A stretch of DNA of 64,000 nucleotides, taken from Thermaurantimonas sp046299575 (GTDB lineage: Bacteria > Bacteroidota > Bacteroidia > Flavobacteriales > Schleiferiaceae). The notes below the pieces were generated by a model. It was not told the DNA's origin, made no database searches, and saw only the letters and a list, made by a program, of their open reading frames with translations. Location: assembly GCF_046299575.1 (NCBI RefSeq), contig NZ_JBKBHX010000004.1, positions 62,001-126,000 of the forward strand, read 5' to 3'. Shown here piece after piece: positions 26,247 through 34,504 of the stretch. Every line of letters starts with the position of its first letter. Positions within the stretch are counted from its first letter, which is position 1. Position numbers and translations under genes: made by a program.

Positions 26247-27893
26247 CTAATCGGGCAAAAGCACGACTTTTACCGCATTCGATGGCATTTCCGCAATATC
26301 GATCAACATGTTTATCCAAGCCCTGCCATAGCGACAGTAATACTGACCGGCGTTTTCATACCGCTCTTGCAACACCCCACTTGGAAATACCTGTTGATTA
26401 ACGGTTTCCAATTTTTCAGCAATCCATTCATATTTTCGCATCTCAGCATTCAGCACTTTGTTTTTCAATTTTTCTAAGCCTTTTAAGTGCCTTGTTTTCT
26501 GGGCCTCAGAAGCTGACTGAAGTGTAAAATCGACAGACGCTACATATGAGGTTATTTTTTCGTACAGATTTTCTACCTCTTCGGCAAAAAATGCAAACTG
26601 CCCTTCAGTAGCTGAGCTGCGTCTAACGATGTTTTTTAGAACAATTCTGGGTGAGACAAATAAATTCTCAAGCGACAAATTGCTCTTTTCAAAGAATTTT
26701 AGTGATTTTTTTTCGAGCATTAAAAAGGAATTGCGAAGCAACAAGATAGGCATTGGCACCTGGTGTGCGACAAACATATCCTTGAGCTGTAGCCAGTAGG
26801 CAAGCTCATTTGCCCCTCCTACATATGCCAGATTAGGAAGTACAAATTCCTGATAGAGAGGCCTTGTCACCACATTTGGGCTGAAGCGCTCTGGGTAATT
26901 TTCGATTTCACGCTCCAATTCATATGCGCTCCACTGGAAAATGCCTGCTGAGTAAGAAGTATCCTTGTTTTTTACGATGCGTAATCTACCTGATTGGCTG
27001 AGGTAGAAAAAGTTGATTTCTCTCGGATTTACTTGTGTAAACCAAAGCTTTCCAAGCTGTTCAGAGGTAGATTTTACTGCTCTGGCCGAGGTTTGGTTCA
27101 GTATTTCTTCTTTAATGATAAATCGAAAAGACTTTTTTAGCTCCGGATCGTCGCCGTCTATTATCATAACACCACATTCACCAAGCAGTGCATGTACCAA
27201 ACGGCGTGTTGCTACAGCAAGATTGGGGGCATCGAGATAGGCATTTTTAAGCAGTTCGATCCATTCGGCAGTGTAAGTATTATGAGGTTTAAGAAAATCA
27301 GAATAGGCCTCCAAAACCTTGTGAAAATCATCAAGAGGCAGCCTGCCTACCGGCATCCCGGCAGTATCTCGATTCCACTGAAAGCGAACTTGATGGTGAT
27401 GAAAATGATTGATTTCTTCGAAATCGTGGTCTTCGCTAGCCATCCAATACACCGGCACAAAGTGAAAGTCAGGATAAAGCTTCTTTAGACGCTTTACCAT
27501 ACTGAGTGTGCTGATGATTTTATACAAAAAGTACAGCGGGCCTGTATGTATACACAATTGATGGCCAGTGACTACAGTAAAAGTGTTGGGTGAAAGAAGT
27601 GATTGTATGTGAAAGTGAAGTTTTGAACTTTCATCTATGGCAATACCGGCGGCCCGATATTGGCACTCGATGGCATTTTTTAGTATAGCCCTTCGCTCAG
27701 CCGTGAATTCCAGTTGCTTTTCTAAGATTTGACTATAAAAGTCCTTATCTGAGAAGTGGCGATTGTAGTACGGGATTAGTTCTTGATTGCCAGAGATATA
27801 TTCAAGCGTGAGGGATGGCAGTATGCCTGTCTTTGCGAAGGGAATTGACTCAACTACCACGGAGGCTGACAGGCTCGGATCAATAGACATCAT
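26247..27893 (-). CDS. bshC: Bacillithiol biosynthesis cysteine-adding enzyme BshC
   Basis: This 548-residue protein matches BshC. It has the Rossmann-like FTVVTGHQLCIHTGPLYFLYK, FVPVYWMASEDHDFEEINHF, the coiled-coil insert in the C-terminal third, and the closing LQERYENAGQYYCRYG. BshC adds cysteine to glucosaminyl-malate in the last step of bacillithiol synthesis, so this cell probably uses bacillithiol as its low-molecular-weight thiol. The frame extends to a GTG at 27926, but MSIDPSL (27893/27890) is the natural start. bshA and bshB are not in the window. It follows a GPx-like peroxidase gene. Confidence 0.95.
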   Translation of the reverse strand: MMSIDPSLSASVVVESIPFAKTGILPSLTLEYISGNQELIPYYNRHFSDKDFYSQILEKQLEFTAERRAILKNAIECQYRAAGIAIDESSKLHFHIQSLLSPNTFTVVTGHQLCIHTGPLYFLYKIISTLSMVKRLKKLYPDFHFVPVYWMASEDHDFEEINHFHHHQVRFQWNRDTAGMPVGRLPLDDFHKVLEAYSDFLKPHNTYTAEWIELLKNAYLDAPNLAVATRRLVHALLGECGVMIIDGDDPELKKSFRFIIKEEILNQTSARAVKSTSEQLGKLWFTQVNPREINFFYLSQSGRLRIVKNKDTSYSAGIFQWSAYELEREIENYPERFSPNVVTRPLYQEFVLPNLAYVGGANELAYWLQLKDMFVAHQVPMPILLLRNSFLMLEKKSLKFFEKSNLSLENLFVSPRIVLKNIVRRSSATEGQFAFFAEEVENLYEKITSYVASVDFTLQSASEAQKTRHLKGLEKLKNKVLNAEMRKYEWIAEKLETVNQQVFPSGVLQERYENAGQYYCRYGRAWINMLIDIAEMPSNAVKVVLLPD

Positions 27894-27897
27894 TACA

Positions 27898-27905
27898 CAA
27901 AAGTA
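27898..27905 (-). promoter_or_regulatory. -7 box immediately upstream of bshC
   Basis: On the minus strand this reads TACTTTTG, a match to TAnnTTTG, 4 to 7 bp from the candidate ATGs. If used, the bshC mRNA would be leaderless. It overlaps the T-tract of the terminator at 27914-27934. Confidence 0.4.
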
Positions 27906-27913
27906 AAAAGAAT

Positions 27914-27934
27914 AGCCGATCATCACGGCCGGCT
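27914..27934 (-). terminator. Probable terminator after the peroxidase gene
   Basis: On the minus strand AGCCG and CGGCT form a 5-bp stem with an 11-nt loop, followed by ATTCTTTTT. It lies 26 bp after the peroxidase stop codon. Confidence 0.5.
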
Positions 27935-27960
27935 ACTCGAATCAACACACCATGAAAAGA

Positions 27961-28557
27961 CTATTTCTTTCTGGAAGCAAAAGCTATGATTTTGTCGCTT
28001 AACGGATCGGTCATACTTCCAAAATCTTCTACCCAACTGCCGTTTTCGTCAATCAGGAATTTGTGAAAATTCCAACGTACGCTGGCATCAGATTTACCAT
28101 TTAAATCTTTTCTTGTAAGCCACTGATATACAGGATGCGGATTGCTGCCTTTTATAGAAACTTTTTCCATCAGCTGGAAGGTGACCCCGTAATTTTTTTC
28201 GCAAAACGACTTAATCTCTGTCGCAGTGCCCGGTTCCTGTCCACCAAAATCGTTACACGGAAAAGCAAGTATTACAAAGTTTTTGTCTTTGTAATCGTCA
28301 AAGAGTTTTTGAAGTTTTTTGTATTGGGGAGTAAAACCACATTCTGAAGCCACATTTACGATGAGCACACGTTTTCCTTTTAAGCTACTAAAGGAAAAAT
28401 CCTTGCCGTCAATGGTTTTGGCCTTCAAATCGTAAAAAGATGTAATAGAAGATGGTTGCATACTTTTGGAAAAAGAGGACAAATAATTTTTTAGCCCTGA
28501 GGCTATCAATACCGAAAATGAAAAAGATAAAGCAAGTGGCACAGCAACTTTTGTCAT
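27961..28557 (-). CDS. Glutathione-peroxidase-family thiol peroxidase, membrane-anchored or exported
   Basis: A 198-residue GPx-fold protein. The peroxidatic Cys is in NVASECGFTPQYKKL (Cys73 by this start). Gln is in AFPCNDFGGQEPG and Trp in VRWNFHKFLID, completing the catalytic tetrad. It uses cysteine, not selenocysteine, and reduces hydroperoxides. The first ~25 residues (KVAVPLALSFSFSVLIASGL) form a signal or anchor, placing it in the periplasm. ATG at 28557 is preferred over the TTG at 28572. Bacterial Cys-GPx enzymes mostly use thioredoxin; adjacency to bshC raises bacillithiol as another possible reductant. Confidence 0.92.
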   Translation of the reverse strand: MTKVAVPLALSFSFSVLIASGLKNYLSSFSKSMQPSSITSFYDLKAKTIDGKDFSFSSLKGKRVLIVNVASECGFTPQYKKLQKLFDDYKDKNFVILAFPCNDFGGQEPGTATEIKSFCEKNYGVTFQLMEKVSIKGSNPHPVYQWLTRKDLNGKSDASVRWNFHKFLIDENGSWVEDFGSMTDPLSDKIIAFASRKK

Positions 28558-28679
28558 AGTTTTTGTTTTCAATACACTTTTCTAAATCGATAGGTTCATA
28601 AATCAATGCGATTTTTTCAACAGTTTTAGCAAATCTTATCTGTCGAATTTTTCTTCATTTGTTTTTTAATTCAAAAATC

Positions 28680-29462
28680 GTGGATATAAAGTTTTTCAAA
28701 TATCAAGGTACTGGTAATGATTTTATCTTGATCGACAACCGAAATGAAATATTTCGAAAAGAAAAAGACTTAATTTCCAACATGTGCCACAGGCGATTTG
28801 GAATAGGTGCCGACGGACTGATTTTGCTCGAAAACGACGAAGAAGCAGATTTTAAAATGGTGTATTACAATTCAGATGGCAAAGAGAGCTCCATGTGTGG
28901 TAATGGCGGAAGGTGTATTGTTGCTTTTGCTAAATTGCTAGGTTTGATCGATAAAAACACCACTTTCAGGGCAATCGATGGATTGCATAAAGCCTGGATT
29001 TTCGACGATGTGGTGAGTCTTGAACTGCACGTGAAGGCTCAGCCTATCCGCGATTCAAACGGTTATTTTATACACACAGGATCACCCCACCTAGTGGTGC
29101 CTGTAGCTGATCCCGAACAAGTTTTCGTAGAAAGGGAAGGCCGCATCCTTAGATATGATCCACGTTATGAAACTACGGGAGGTGTGAATGTAAACTTTAT
29201 GTCAGTGCCCAATGAAAATTTAACAATTTACGTCCGTACCTATGAACGAGGAGTAGAAGCTGAAACGCTGAGTTGTGGAACAGGCGTAACAGCAGCTGCA
29301 TTAGTCGCCTCTGAAATCTATGGAATCAACGAATCAGTGACTATAGTCACAAAAGGTGGTACATTAAAGGTCGGTTTTTCAAAGAATGGTAATATTTTTG
29401 AAAATGTTTCGTTAACGGGCGAAGCTAAATTTGTATTCGAGGGTAAATACTGGATATTGTGA
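28680..29462 (+). CDS. dapF: Diaminopimelate epimerase
   Basis: This 260-residue enzyme has both active-site cysteines: MCGNGGRCIVAFAKL (first half) and ETLSCGTGVTAAALVASE (second half). The N-terminus FFKYQGTGNDFILIDNR and the FHTGSPHLVV-like IHTGSPHLVVPV are also diagnostic. It interconverts LL- and meso-diaminopimelate for lysine and peptidoglycan synthesis. The frame is open back to a TTG at 28659, but GTG at 28680 gives the usual DapF N-terminus MDIKFFKYQG. Its TGA overlaps the ATG of the next gene (TGATG). Confidence 0.96.
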   Translation: MDIKFFKYQGTGNDFILIDNRNEIFRKEKDLISNMCHRRFGIGADGLILLENDEEADFKMVYYNSDGKESSMCGNGGRCIVAFAKLLGLIDKNTTFRAIDGLHKAWIFDDVVSLELHVKAQPIRDSNGYFIHTGSPHLVVPVADPEQVFVEREGRILRYDPRYETTGGVNVNFMSVPNENLTIYVRTYERGVEAETLSCGTGVTAAALVASEIYGINESVTIVTKGGTLKVGFSKNGNIFENVSLTGEAKFVFEGKYWIL

Positions 29463-29980
29463 TGGTTAACTTTATAGATAAATTAGATATTCGCGCCCCG
29501 GAGCCACCAGATCTTCCATTTTTAATCAAGTTGGAAAACGACCGGCTCAATTGGTGGGTGAGCGATACCATCTCACCCTGGAGTCATTATACGTTGAAAA
29601 AATATCTTGAAAATTCTGGACAAGACATCGCTGTAACAGGTCAGCAACGGTATGTTGTGTATTCTGAAAATTACAGGATTGGTCTAATCGACTTTTACGA
29701 CTACCATCCACTACACCAGCGCGCAGCCATAGGTGTAATCATAGCCGAAGAGTTTCGAAGAAAAGGATTTGGCACTTAGGCGATTGAATTAATAATTAAG
29801 CACGGTAAAACATTTTTGGGGCTTCATCAGGTATATGCAGAAATACCTGAATTTAATGAAGCAAGCATTCGGTTATTTGAAAAATGTGGATTTGAACGCA
29901 CAGGCATACACAAAGAGTGGATTCGAAAAGAGGGCAAGTTTTTTGATGTGTATTTTTATCAGAAATTCTTGATGTATTAG
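29462..29980 (+). pseudogene. GNAT N-acetyltransferase interrupted by an in-frame TAG
   Basis: The first 105 codons encode the N-terminal half of a GNAT domain (IRAPEPPDLPFLIKLENDR, YRIGLIDFYDYHPLHQRAAI, IIAEEFRRKGFGT). A TAG at 29777-29779 follows, and the same frame then continues without a gap to the natural end at 29980: AIELIIKHGKTFLGLHQVYA, NEASIRLFEKCGFERTGIHK and a final FFDVYFYQKF. TAG replaces the residue after the acetyl-CoA-binding RRKGFGT, where glutamate or glutamine (GAG/CAG) is usual, so one base change explains it. The family resembles SpeG- or RimJ-like acyltransferases. The first 105 residues alone would lack half of the acetyl-CoA site. Sequencing error is possible. Confidence 0.85.
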
Positions 29981-30039
29981 ACTCAGAGAATCTGAAAATC
30001 CTCGTTGAATTGATCTTAGCGGAAATGTAGTTTGTACTA

Positions 30040-31974
30040 ATGTATTGGATTCCAAGACTTCTCACATTTGTTTCTCTCTTCTCCATAGCCATATTTTATT
30101 TTTCATGCAATACTTCGCCCAAGGATGAAAAAAGTAGCTTTGAAAATCTCTTTTGGGCAAAAGGCGATACTCTGAAATATGTGGGTATTGAGACCTGTAA
30201 AAATTGTCATTACGACATTTTTTCTACCTTCATACATACGGGTATGGGAAGTAGCTTTGGCCTTGCAGACAACCAAAAGTCAGCCATCCCCACTGACGTA
30301 AACGCTATTTACGATTTCTATTCCGACTACTGGTATAAGCCTTATTTCGACCGAGAAAGATTAAAGCTTTTAGAATTTCGACTGAAGGGTACTGATACCA
30401 TTTACCAAAAAATCACAGAAATCAGCTACATCATCGGCTCTGGCCATCACACCAATTCTCACATAATCGACTGTAATGGATATCTCTTTCAAGCGCCTTT
30501 CACCTTTTACACTCAATCGGGCAAACTCGACCTTCCACCCGGATATGAAGGAGGTCACAACAGCCGCTACAGCCGCCCTATAGGTCTGGAATGTATGAGC
30601 TGTCACAACGCCATGCCTATCGGCTTTGTAAAGGGAAGTGAAAACAAGTTTGAGCAAATGCCGATGGGCATTGACTGCGAGCGCTGTCACGGCCCCGGCA
30701 GTGGTCATGTAGCCAAAATATTGAATGGCAATATCACTGATACTTCCAAGATGCCCGATTACAGCATCGTAAACCCCAAAAGATTGCCTGTAAAACTGCG
30801 TTTTGAACTCTGTCAGCGGTGCCATCTACAAGGAAATGCTGTGTTGGCAGAGGGAAAATCCTTTTTTGACTTCCGACCTAGCATGATGCTTCGGGAGGTA
30901 ATGGATGTTTATCTACCGAGATATGAGGACGACGACCACTTTATAATGGCTTCGCATGCTGACAGATTATCGCAGAGTAAGTGTTTTACCAAATCGAATA
31001 ACAAAATGGACTGCACTACCTGTCATAATCCACATGTGAACAGCCGTATGCTTGGGGATAAATACTTTAATAAAAAATGCCTATCGTGTCACACATCGAA
31101 TAATTGTAAAGAAAAAACCTCACACCGAAAAGCAGCAGATAACAATTGCGTTTCATGTCACATGCCTGTATCGGGCAGCATCGATATACCGCACGTAACG
31201 ATACACGACCATAAGATTGGCATTCACAAAAAACTGAGCAACAAGCAAAAAGCTGAAAAAATTATAGCACTTCAAGCCATAAATAATCCCACCCCTACCC
31301 TGCGAAGCAAAATTAATGCATACCTCCAGCAATTCGAACGCTTCGAAGCAATGCCTTGGTATCTCGACAGTGCTGCATTACTCCTAAAAGATGTCGATAT
31401 ACAAAACTACATAAGAGAATGGATTCATCTGAGTTTTTTGCGAAACGATGGACAATTGTTCAAAAATCTTTTTCCTACTGTTCTAAGATTAATAGAAAAT
31501 GAAGCCTTTAATACTACTACCTTTAGCAATGAAAATGCATGGTTTTGGTACAGAATAGCGCATTTAACTTCAACAGTATATGGAAATAAGGAAGCACTGA
31601 AATTTTATCAAAAAGCTTATCAACTTGCCCCATACCATTACGATTTTAAAATAAAATACGCTCTATCTTTAGCAAAAAATGGAGATAATGAAAGCGCATT
31701 GCGACTGCTGCATGAAGTGCATCAATCCTTACCTCATTTACACGATGTAAGCAGCAATATTGGTTATCTTCTCATGCTTAAAAAAGAATATAAAGCAGCT
31801 GAAAATTTTCTTTTAAAATCGCTCGTTGAAAAACCAGACTACGCTATAGGATACCGAAATCTCATCAACCTATACAACACCACCAAACAACAGAAAAAAA
31901 TTGCAGATTTAAAACAAAAACTCAGAGTTCATCTGCCCGAACTTTACACAGAATTTCAATCCATACTTCCATGA
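30040..31974 (+). CDS. Seven-haem c-type cytochrome lipoprotein with C-terminal TPRs
   Basis: This 644-residue protein has seven CxxCH haem motifs: CKNCH (~53), CMSCH (~186), CERCH (~214), CQRCH (~258), CTTCH (~325), CLSCH (~348) and CVSCH (~371). The N-terminal hydrophobic segment ends in FYFSCNTS, a probable lipobox with Cys23, so the protein is likely anchored to the outer or inner membrane on the periplasmic side. The last third (~510-640) carries TPR-like helices (EALKFYQKAYQLAPYHYDF; AAENFLLKSLVEKPDYAIGY). The start resembles cytochrome c554-type domains. The electron donor and acceptor are unknown. It overlaps mltG by 4 bp (ATGA). Confidence 0.9.
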   Translation: MYWIPRLLTFVSLFSIAIFYFSCNTSPKDEKSSFENLFWAKGDTLKYVGIETCKNCHYDIFSTFIHTGMGSSFGLADNQKSAIPTDVNAIYDFYSDYWYKPYFDRERLKLLEFRLKGTDTIYQKITEISYIIGSGHHTNSHIIDCNGYLFQAPFTFYTQSGKLDLPPGYEGGHNSRYSRPIGLECMSCHNAMPIGFVKGSENKFEQMPMGIDCERCHGPGSGHVAKILNGNITDTSKMPDYSIVNPKRLPVKLRFELCQRCHLQGNAVLAEGKSFFDFRPSMMLREVMDVYLPRYEDDDHFIMASHADRLSQSKCFTKSNNKMDCTTCHNPHVNSRMLGDKYFNKKCLSCHTSNNCKEKTSHRKAADNNCVSCHMPVSGSIDIPHVTIHDHKIGIHKKLSNKQKAEKIIALQAINNPTPTLRSKINAYLQQFERFEAMPWYLDSAALLLKDVDIQNYIREWIHLSFLRNDGQLFKNLFPTVLRLIENEAFNTTTFSNENAWFWYRIAHLTSTVYGNKEALKFYQKAYQLAPYHYDFKIKYALSLAKNGDNESALRLLHEVHQSLPHLHDVSSNIGYLLMLKKEYKAAENFLLKSLVEKPDYAIGYRNLINLYNTTKQQKKIADLKQKLRVHLPELYTEFQSILP

Positions 31975-32999
31975 AATTTTTAAAATATGTCTTTAGCATC
32001 GGATTTATAGTATCACTTGCTGTGTTAGCATTTTACTTTTATGTTTTCCAAACAAAAAATATTGTTAAAAAATCATTTGATTTATATATACCTACTGGAG
32101 CCGATTACTCTGTAATCTTAGATAGCTTAAGGCAAAATGGTGTATTAAAAGATCTACGAAGTTTTGATTTCGCTGCAAGATTAATGAAGTATCCTGCATT
32201 AGTAAAACCTGGTAAATACCATATTACAGACAATTTAACCAATAAAGAGCTCATTCATATGCTCCGAACAGGGATACAAATTCCAGTTAGAGTAACATTT
32301 AACAATATTTCATTTTTTGAAGAATTATCTAAAATACTATCTCAACATCTCGAATCAGATTCAGCTACTTTTTTAGTACATTTCAATGCTGAAAATACTT
32401 CTAGAAAGTACGGATTTACAAAAGAGACATTTCCATTAATGTTTATTCCAGATACATATGAATTTTATTGGAACACTTCACCTGAAAAGTTTACTCAAAA
32501 AATGCATGATAATTACAAAAGATTTTGGAACGAAGAGCACATTCGAAAGGCCTCTAAGGTTGGGCTAAGCCCAGAAGAGGTAGGTATTCTTGCATCGATA
32601 GTGGAAAGTGAAACAAAGAAAGCTGACGAGATGCCGATTGTAGCAGGTCTTTATTTAAACCGCCTGCGCCGAAACATTCCTTTACAGGCCGATCCTACAG
32701 TAGTATATGCTACTCAATTGCAAAGAGGAATTCGCACTAAAAGGGTTTATTTTAAAGATCTAATGATCGACTCACCGTACAACACTTATATGTATAAAGG
32801 GCTACCACCAGGGCCTATTTTATTTCCTTCAAAAACAGCCCTGATGGCAGTATTGGAAGCTAAAGAGCACTCATATATTTACATGTGTGCCGATCCCTCA
32901 AGGCCGGGTTATCATTTGTTTACTTCTGATTATCAAGAACACCTCAAAAATGCTGCCCGATACAGGGCGTGGTTGACTTCTACGAATATTGTTAATTGA
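31971..32999 (+). CDS. mltG: Endolytic murein transglycosylase
   Basis: A 342-residue MltG (YceG) protein. One N-terminal membrane helix (residues ~5-25) is followed by a LysM-like region (IPTGADYSVILDSLRQNGVL, VKPGKYHITDNLTNKELIHM). The catalytic domain has IPDTYEFYWNTSPEKF, the catalytic Glu in ILASIVESETKKADE (~residue 211), and QADPTVVYATQ, SPYNTYMYKGLPPGPI and YMCADPSRPGYHLF. It cuts nascent glycan strands at the membrane and limits their length. It overlaps the cytochrome gene by 4 bp and the convergent coiled-coil gene by 8 bp. Confidence 0.96.
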   Translation: MKFLKYVFSIGFIVSLAVLAFYFYVFQTKNIVKKSFDLYIPTGADYSVILDSLRQNGVLKDLRSFDFAARLMKYPALVKPGKYHITDNLTNKELIHMLRTGIQIPVRVTFNNISFFEELSKILSQHLESDSATFLVHFNAENTSRKYGFTKETFPLMFIPDTYEFYWNTSPEKFTQKMHDNYKRFWNEEHIRKASKVGLSPEEVGILASIVESETKKADEMPIVAGLYLNRLRRNIPLQADPTVVYATQLQRGIRTKRVYFKDLMIDSPYNTYMYKGLPPGPILFPSKTALMAVLEAKEHSYIYMCADPSRPGYHLFTSDYQEHLKNAARYRAWLTSTNIVN

Positions 33000-33675
33000 G
33001 TTTAGCTTCTTCGATTTTTAATGTTTGTATGATATTTTCTAAACGACGCAAAGATGCTTCACGCTTGATTTCAAGCTCATTTTTCTGTTTGGTAAGATAT
33101 TCGATTTCACCGTTTATTTTTACTTTTTGTTGATTTAGCTTAGTTAGTTGTTTTTCTGTTTTATTGAGTCTTTTGGCTGTCTTTGTAAGGTTTTTTGATT
33201 TAATGGTTTCTCTAAGTGAGGCAACTTCGGAGGCGGTAGTTTCATTCTGCTGTTTGAGTAAGGCTATCTGAACTTTATATTGTTCATTTTGTTTTGATAA
33301 TTTTTCAATCATACGATTGTTTTTTTCAACTCTTTTTGACAGTTTTTTTATTTGTTTATTGTTTGATCGCATTGATTTTTCAAATTCGGATATTGAAGTA
33401 TTTATTTGATCGAGATCATAGCCCTCAATGGTCGCTTGGCCTTTTGCCAAATTTTCTGCATGATGATTAATCTGAGATTGAACAGCTGCTTTACGTTCAA
33501 GAGAAATTCTAAGTTGATCTTCTACCTTTTTTATCTGTCCATTATACTGTTCAATTTCAGTTTCAAGAGCATCTTTTTGTTTTATTAGTTCATTGATTTT
33601 CAACTGTATCAATTCATTTTGAGCAGATAAAAAGCTAGCTAATCCAATCAAAAATGTTAGAATTAAATATTTCAT
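32992..33675 (-). CDS. Secreted coiled-coil protein, function unknown
   Basis: This 227-residue protein has a signal peptide (YLILTFLIGLASFLSAQ). The rest is almost entirely heptad-rich coiled coil dominated by Lys, Glu, Gln, Asn and Ile (EIEQYNGQIKKVEDQLRISL; KKLSKRVEKNNRMIEKLSKQ). It resembles the N-terminal coiled coil of EnvC-like murein hydrolase activators, but no LytM domain or other module is present. Adjacency to mltG, tail to tail, suggests a cell-envelope role at most. I do not recognise a specific family. Confidence 0.75.
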   Translation of the reverse strand: MKYLILTFLIGLASFLSAQNELIQLKINELIKQKDALETEIEQYNGQIKKVEDQLRISLERKAAVQSQINHHAENLAKGQATIEGYDLDQINTSISEFEKSMRSNNKQIKKLSKRVEKNNRMIEKLSKQNEQYKVQIALLKQQNETTASEVASLRETIKSKNLTKTAKRLNKTEKQLTKLNQQKVKINGEIEYLTKQKNELEIKREASLRRLENIIQTLKIEEAKLN

Positions 33676-33700
33676 GAGACTTATTTTTTTGCTAAAATAC

Positions 33701-33708
33701 TACTTTTG
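33701..33708 (+). promoter_or_regulatory. -7 promoter box for rsmA
   Basis: TACTTTTG matches TAnnTTTG and lies 10 bp before the TTG codon at 33719. No -33 element is clear. It sits between divergent rsmA and the coiled-coil gene. Confidence 0.4.
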
Positions 33709-33718
33709 AAATAATATT

Positions 33719-34504
33719 TTGGTGATTTTGAACGCTGAAGTTAAACCAAAGAAGTTTTTAGGTCAACATTTTCTTACAAATAAGAACATTGCCATTCGCA
33801 TTGCTGAAATTGCCAAGAAAGGCAATCATCAAAACATGTTGGAGATTGGCCCCGGAATGGGTGTTCTCACCGAGCACCTTATTGATTCCTCTATCCATCT
33901 GAAAGCCATTGAAATAGATACAGAATCAGTTGCCTTCTTAAAAAGAAAATTTACCAATCTGGAAGTAATTGAAGGCGATTTTTTAAAAATAGACATTCTA
34001 GCCCTTTTTGATGATGATGAATTTGCCGTCGTTGGAAATTTTCCGTATAACATTTCCTCACAGATTGTTTTTAAAATTTTGGAAAATCGAAATTTAATAC
34101 CCTATATGGCAGGGATGTTTCAAAAAGAAGTTGCAGAACGGATTGGCGCAAAACCTGGAAGTAAAGATTATGGCATTTTGTCGGTTTTAACACAGCTTTT
34201 TTATGATGTAGAATACCACTTTACGGTAGAACCCGGCAACTTCAATCCACCCCCTAAAGTGCGATCAGGTGTGATAAGTTTGAAAAGATTAGAGTCGCAA
34301 CTGTGCAGCGACGCTGAATATGAACAAGTAAAATATTTGGTGAAAACTGCCTTTAATCAGCGAAGAAAAACCCTGCGAAATGCATTAAAATCACTTAACA
34401 TACCAGCAGAATTGCTCAAGGATTCTATTTTTGACCGCAGGGCCGAACAGCTCTCTCCCTCCGAATTTGTAGAACTATCAAAGGCAGTCGCACTTGCACA
34501 CTAA
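33719..34504 (+). CDS. rsmA: 16S rRNA (adenine1518/1519-N6) dimethyltransferase
   Basis: A 261-residue KsgA/RsmA protein. It has KKFLGQHFLTNKNIAIRIAE, SAM motif I MLEIGPGMGVLTEHL, acidic motif AIEIDTES, the catalytic VGNFPYNISSQIVFKI (motif IV, NFPY), GMFQKEVAERIGAKPGSKDY, and a C-terminal helical domain (AFNQRRKTLRNAL). It dimethylates two adjacent adenosines near the 3' end of 16S rRNA. There is no ATG before the conserved start; TTG at 33719 or GTG at 33722 must initiate. Its 3' end overlaps mgtE by 11 bp. Confidence 0.96.
   Translation: MVILNAEVKPKKFLGQHFLTNKNIAIRIAEIAKKGNHQNMLEIGPGMGVLTEHLIDSSIHLKAIEIDTESVAFLKRKFTNLEVIEGDFLKIDILALFDDDEFAVVGNFPYNISSQIVFKILENRNLIPYMAGMFQKEVAERIGAKPGSKDYGILSVLTQLFYDVEYHFTVEPGNFNPPPKVRSGVISLKRLESQLCSDAEYEQVKYLVKTAFNQRRKTLRNALKSLNIPAELLKDSIFDRRAEQLSPSEFVELSKAVALAH

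Noticed and set aside
29462..29779. A complete 105-residue GNAT protein
   Set aside because: It stops in the middle of the acetyl-CoA site, and the missing half follows in the same frame, so it is a broken gene rather than a short family member.
29777..29779. TAG recoding or suppression genome-wide
   Set aside because: TAG also ends other genes here, including this gene's natural end at 29980, so a reassigned codon is unlikely.
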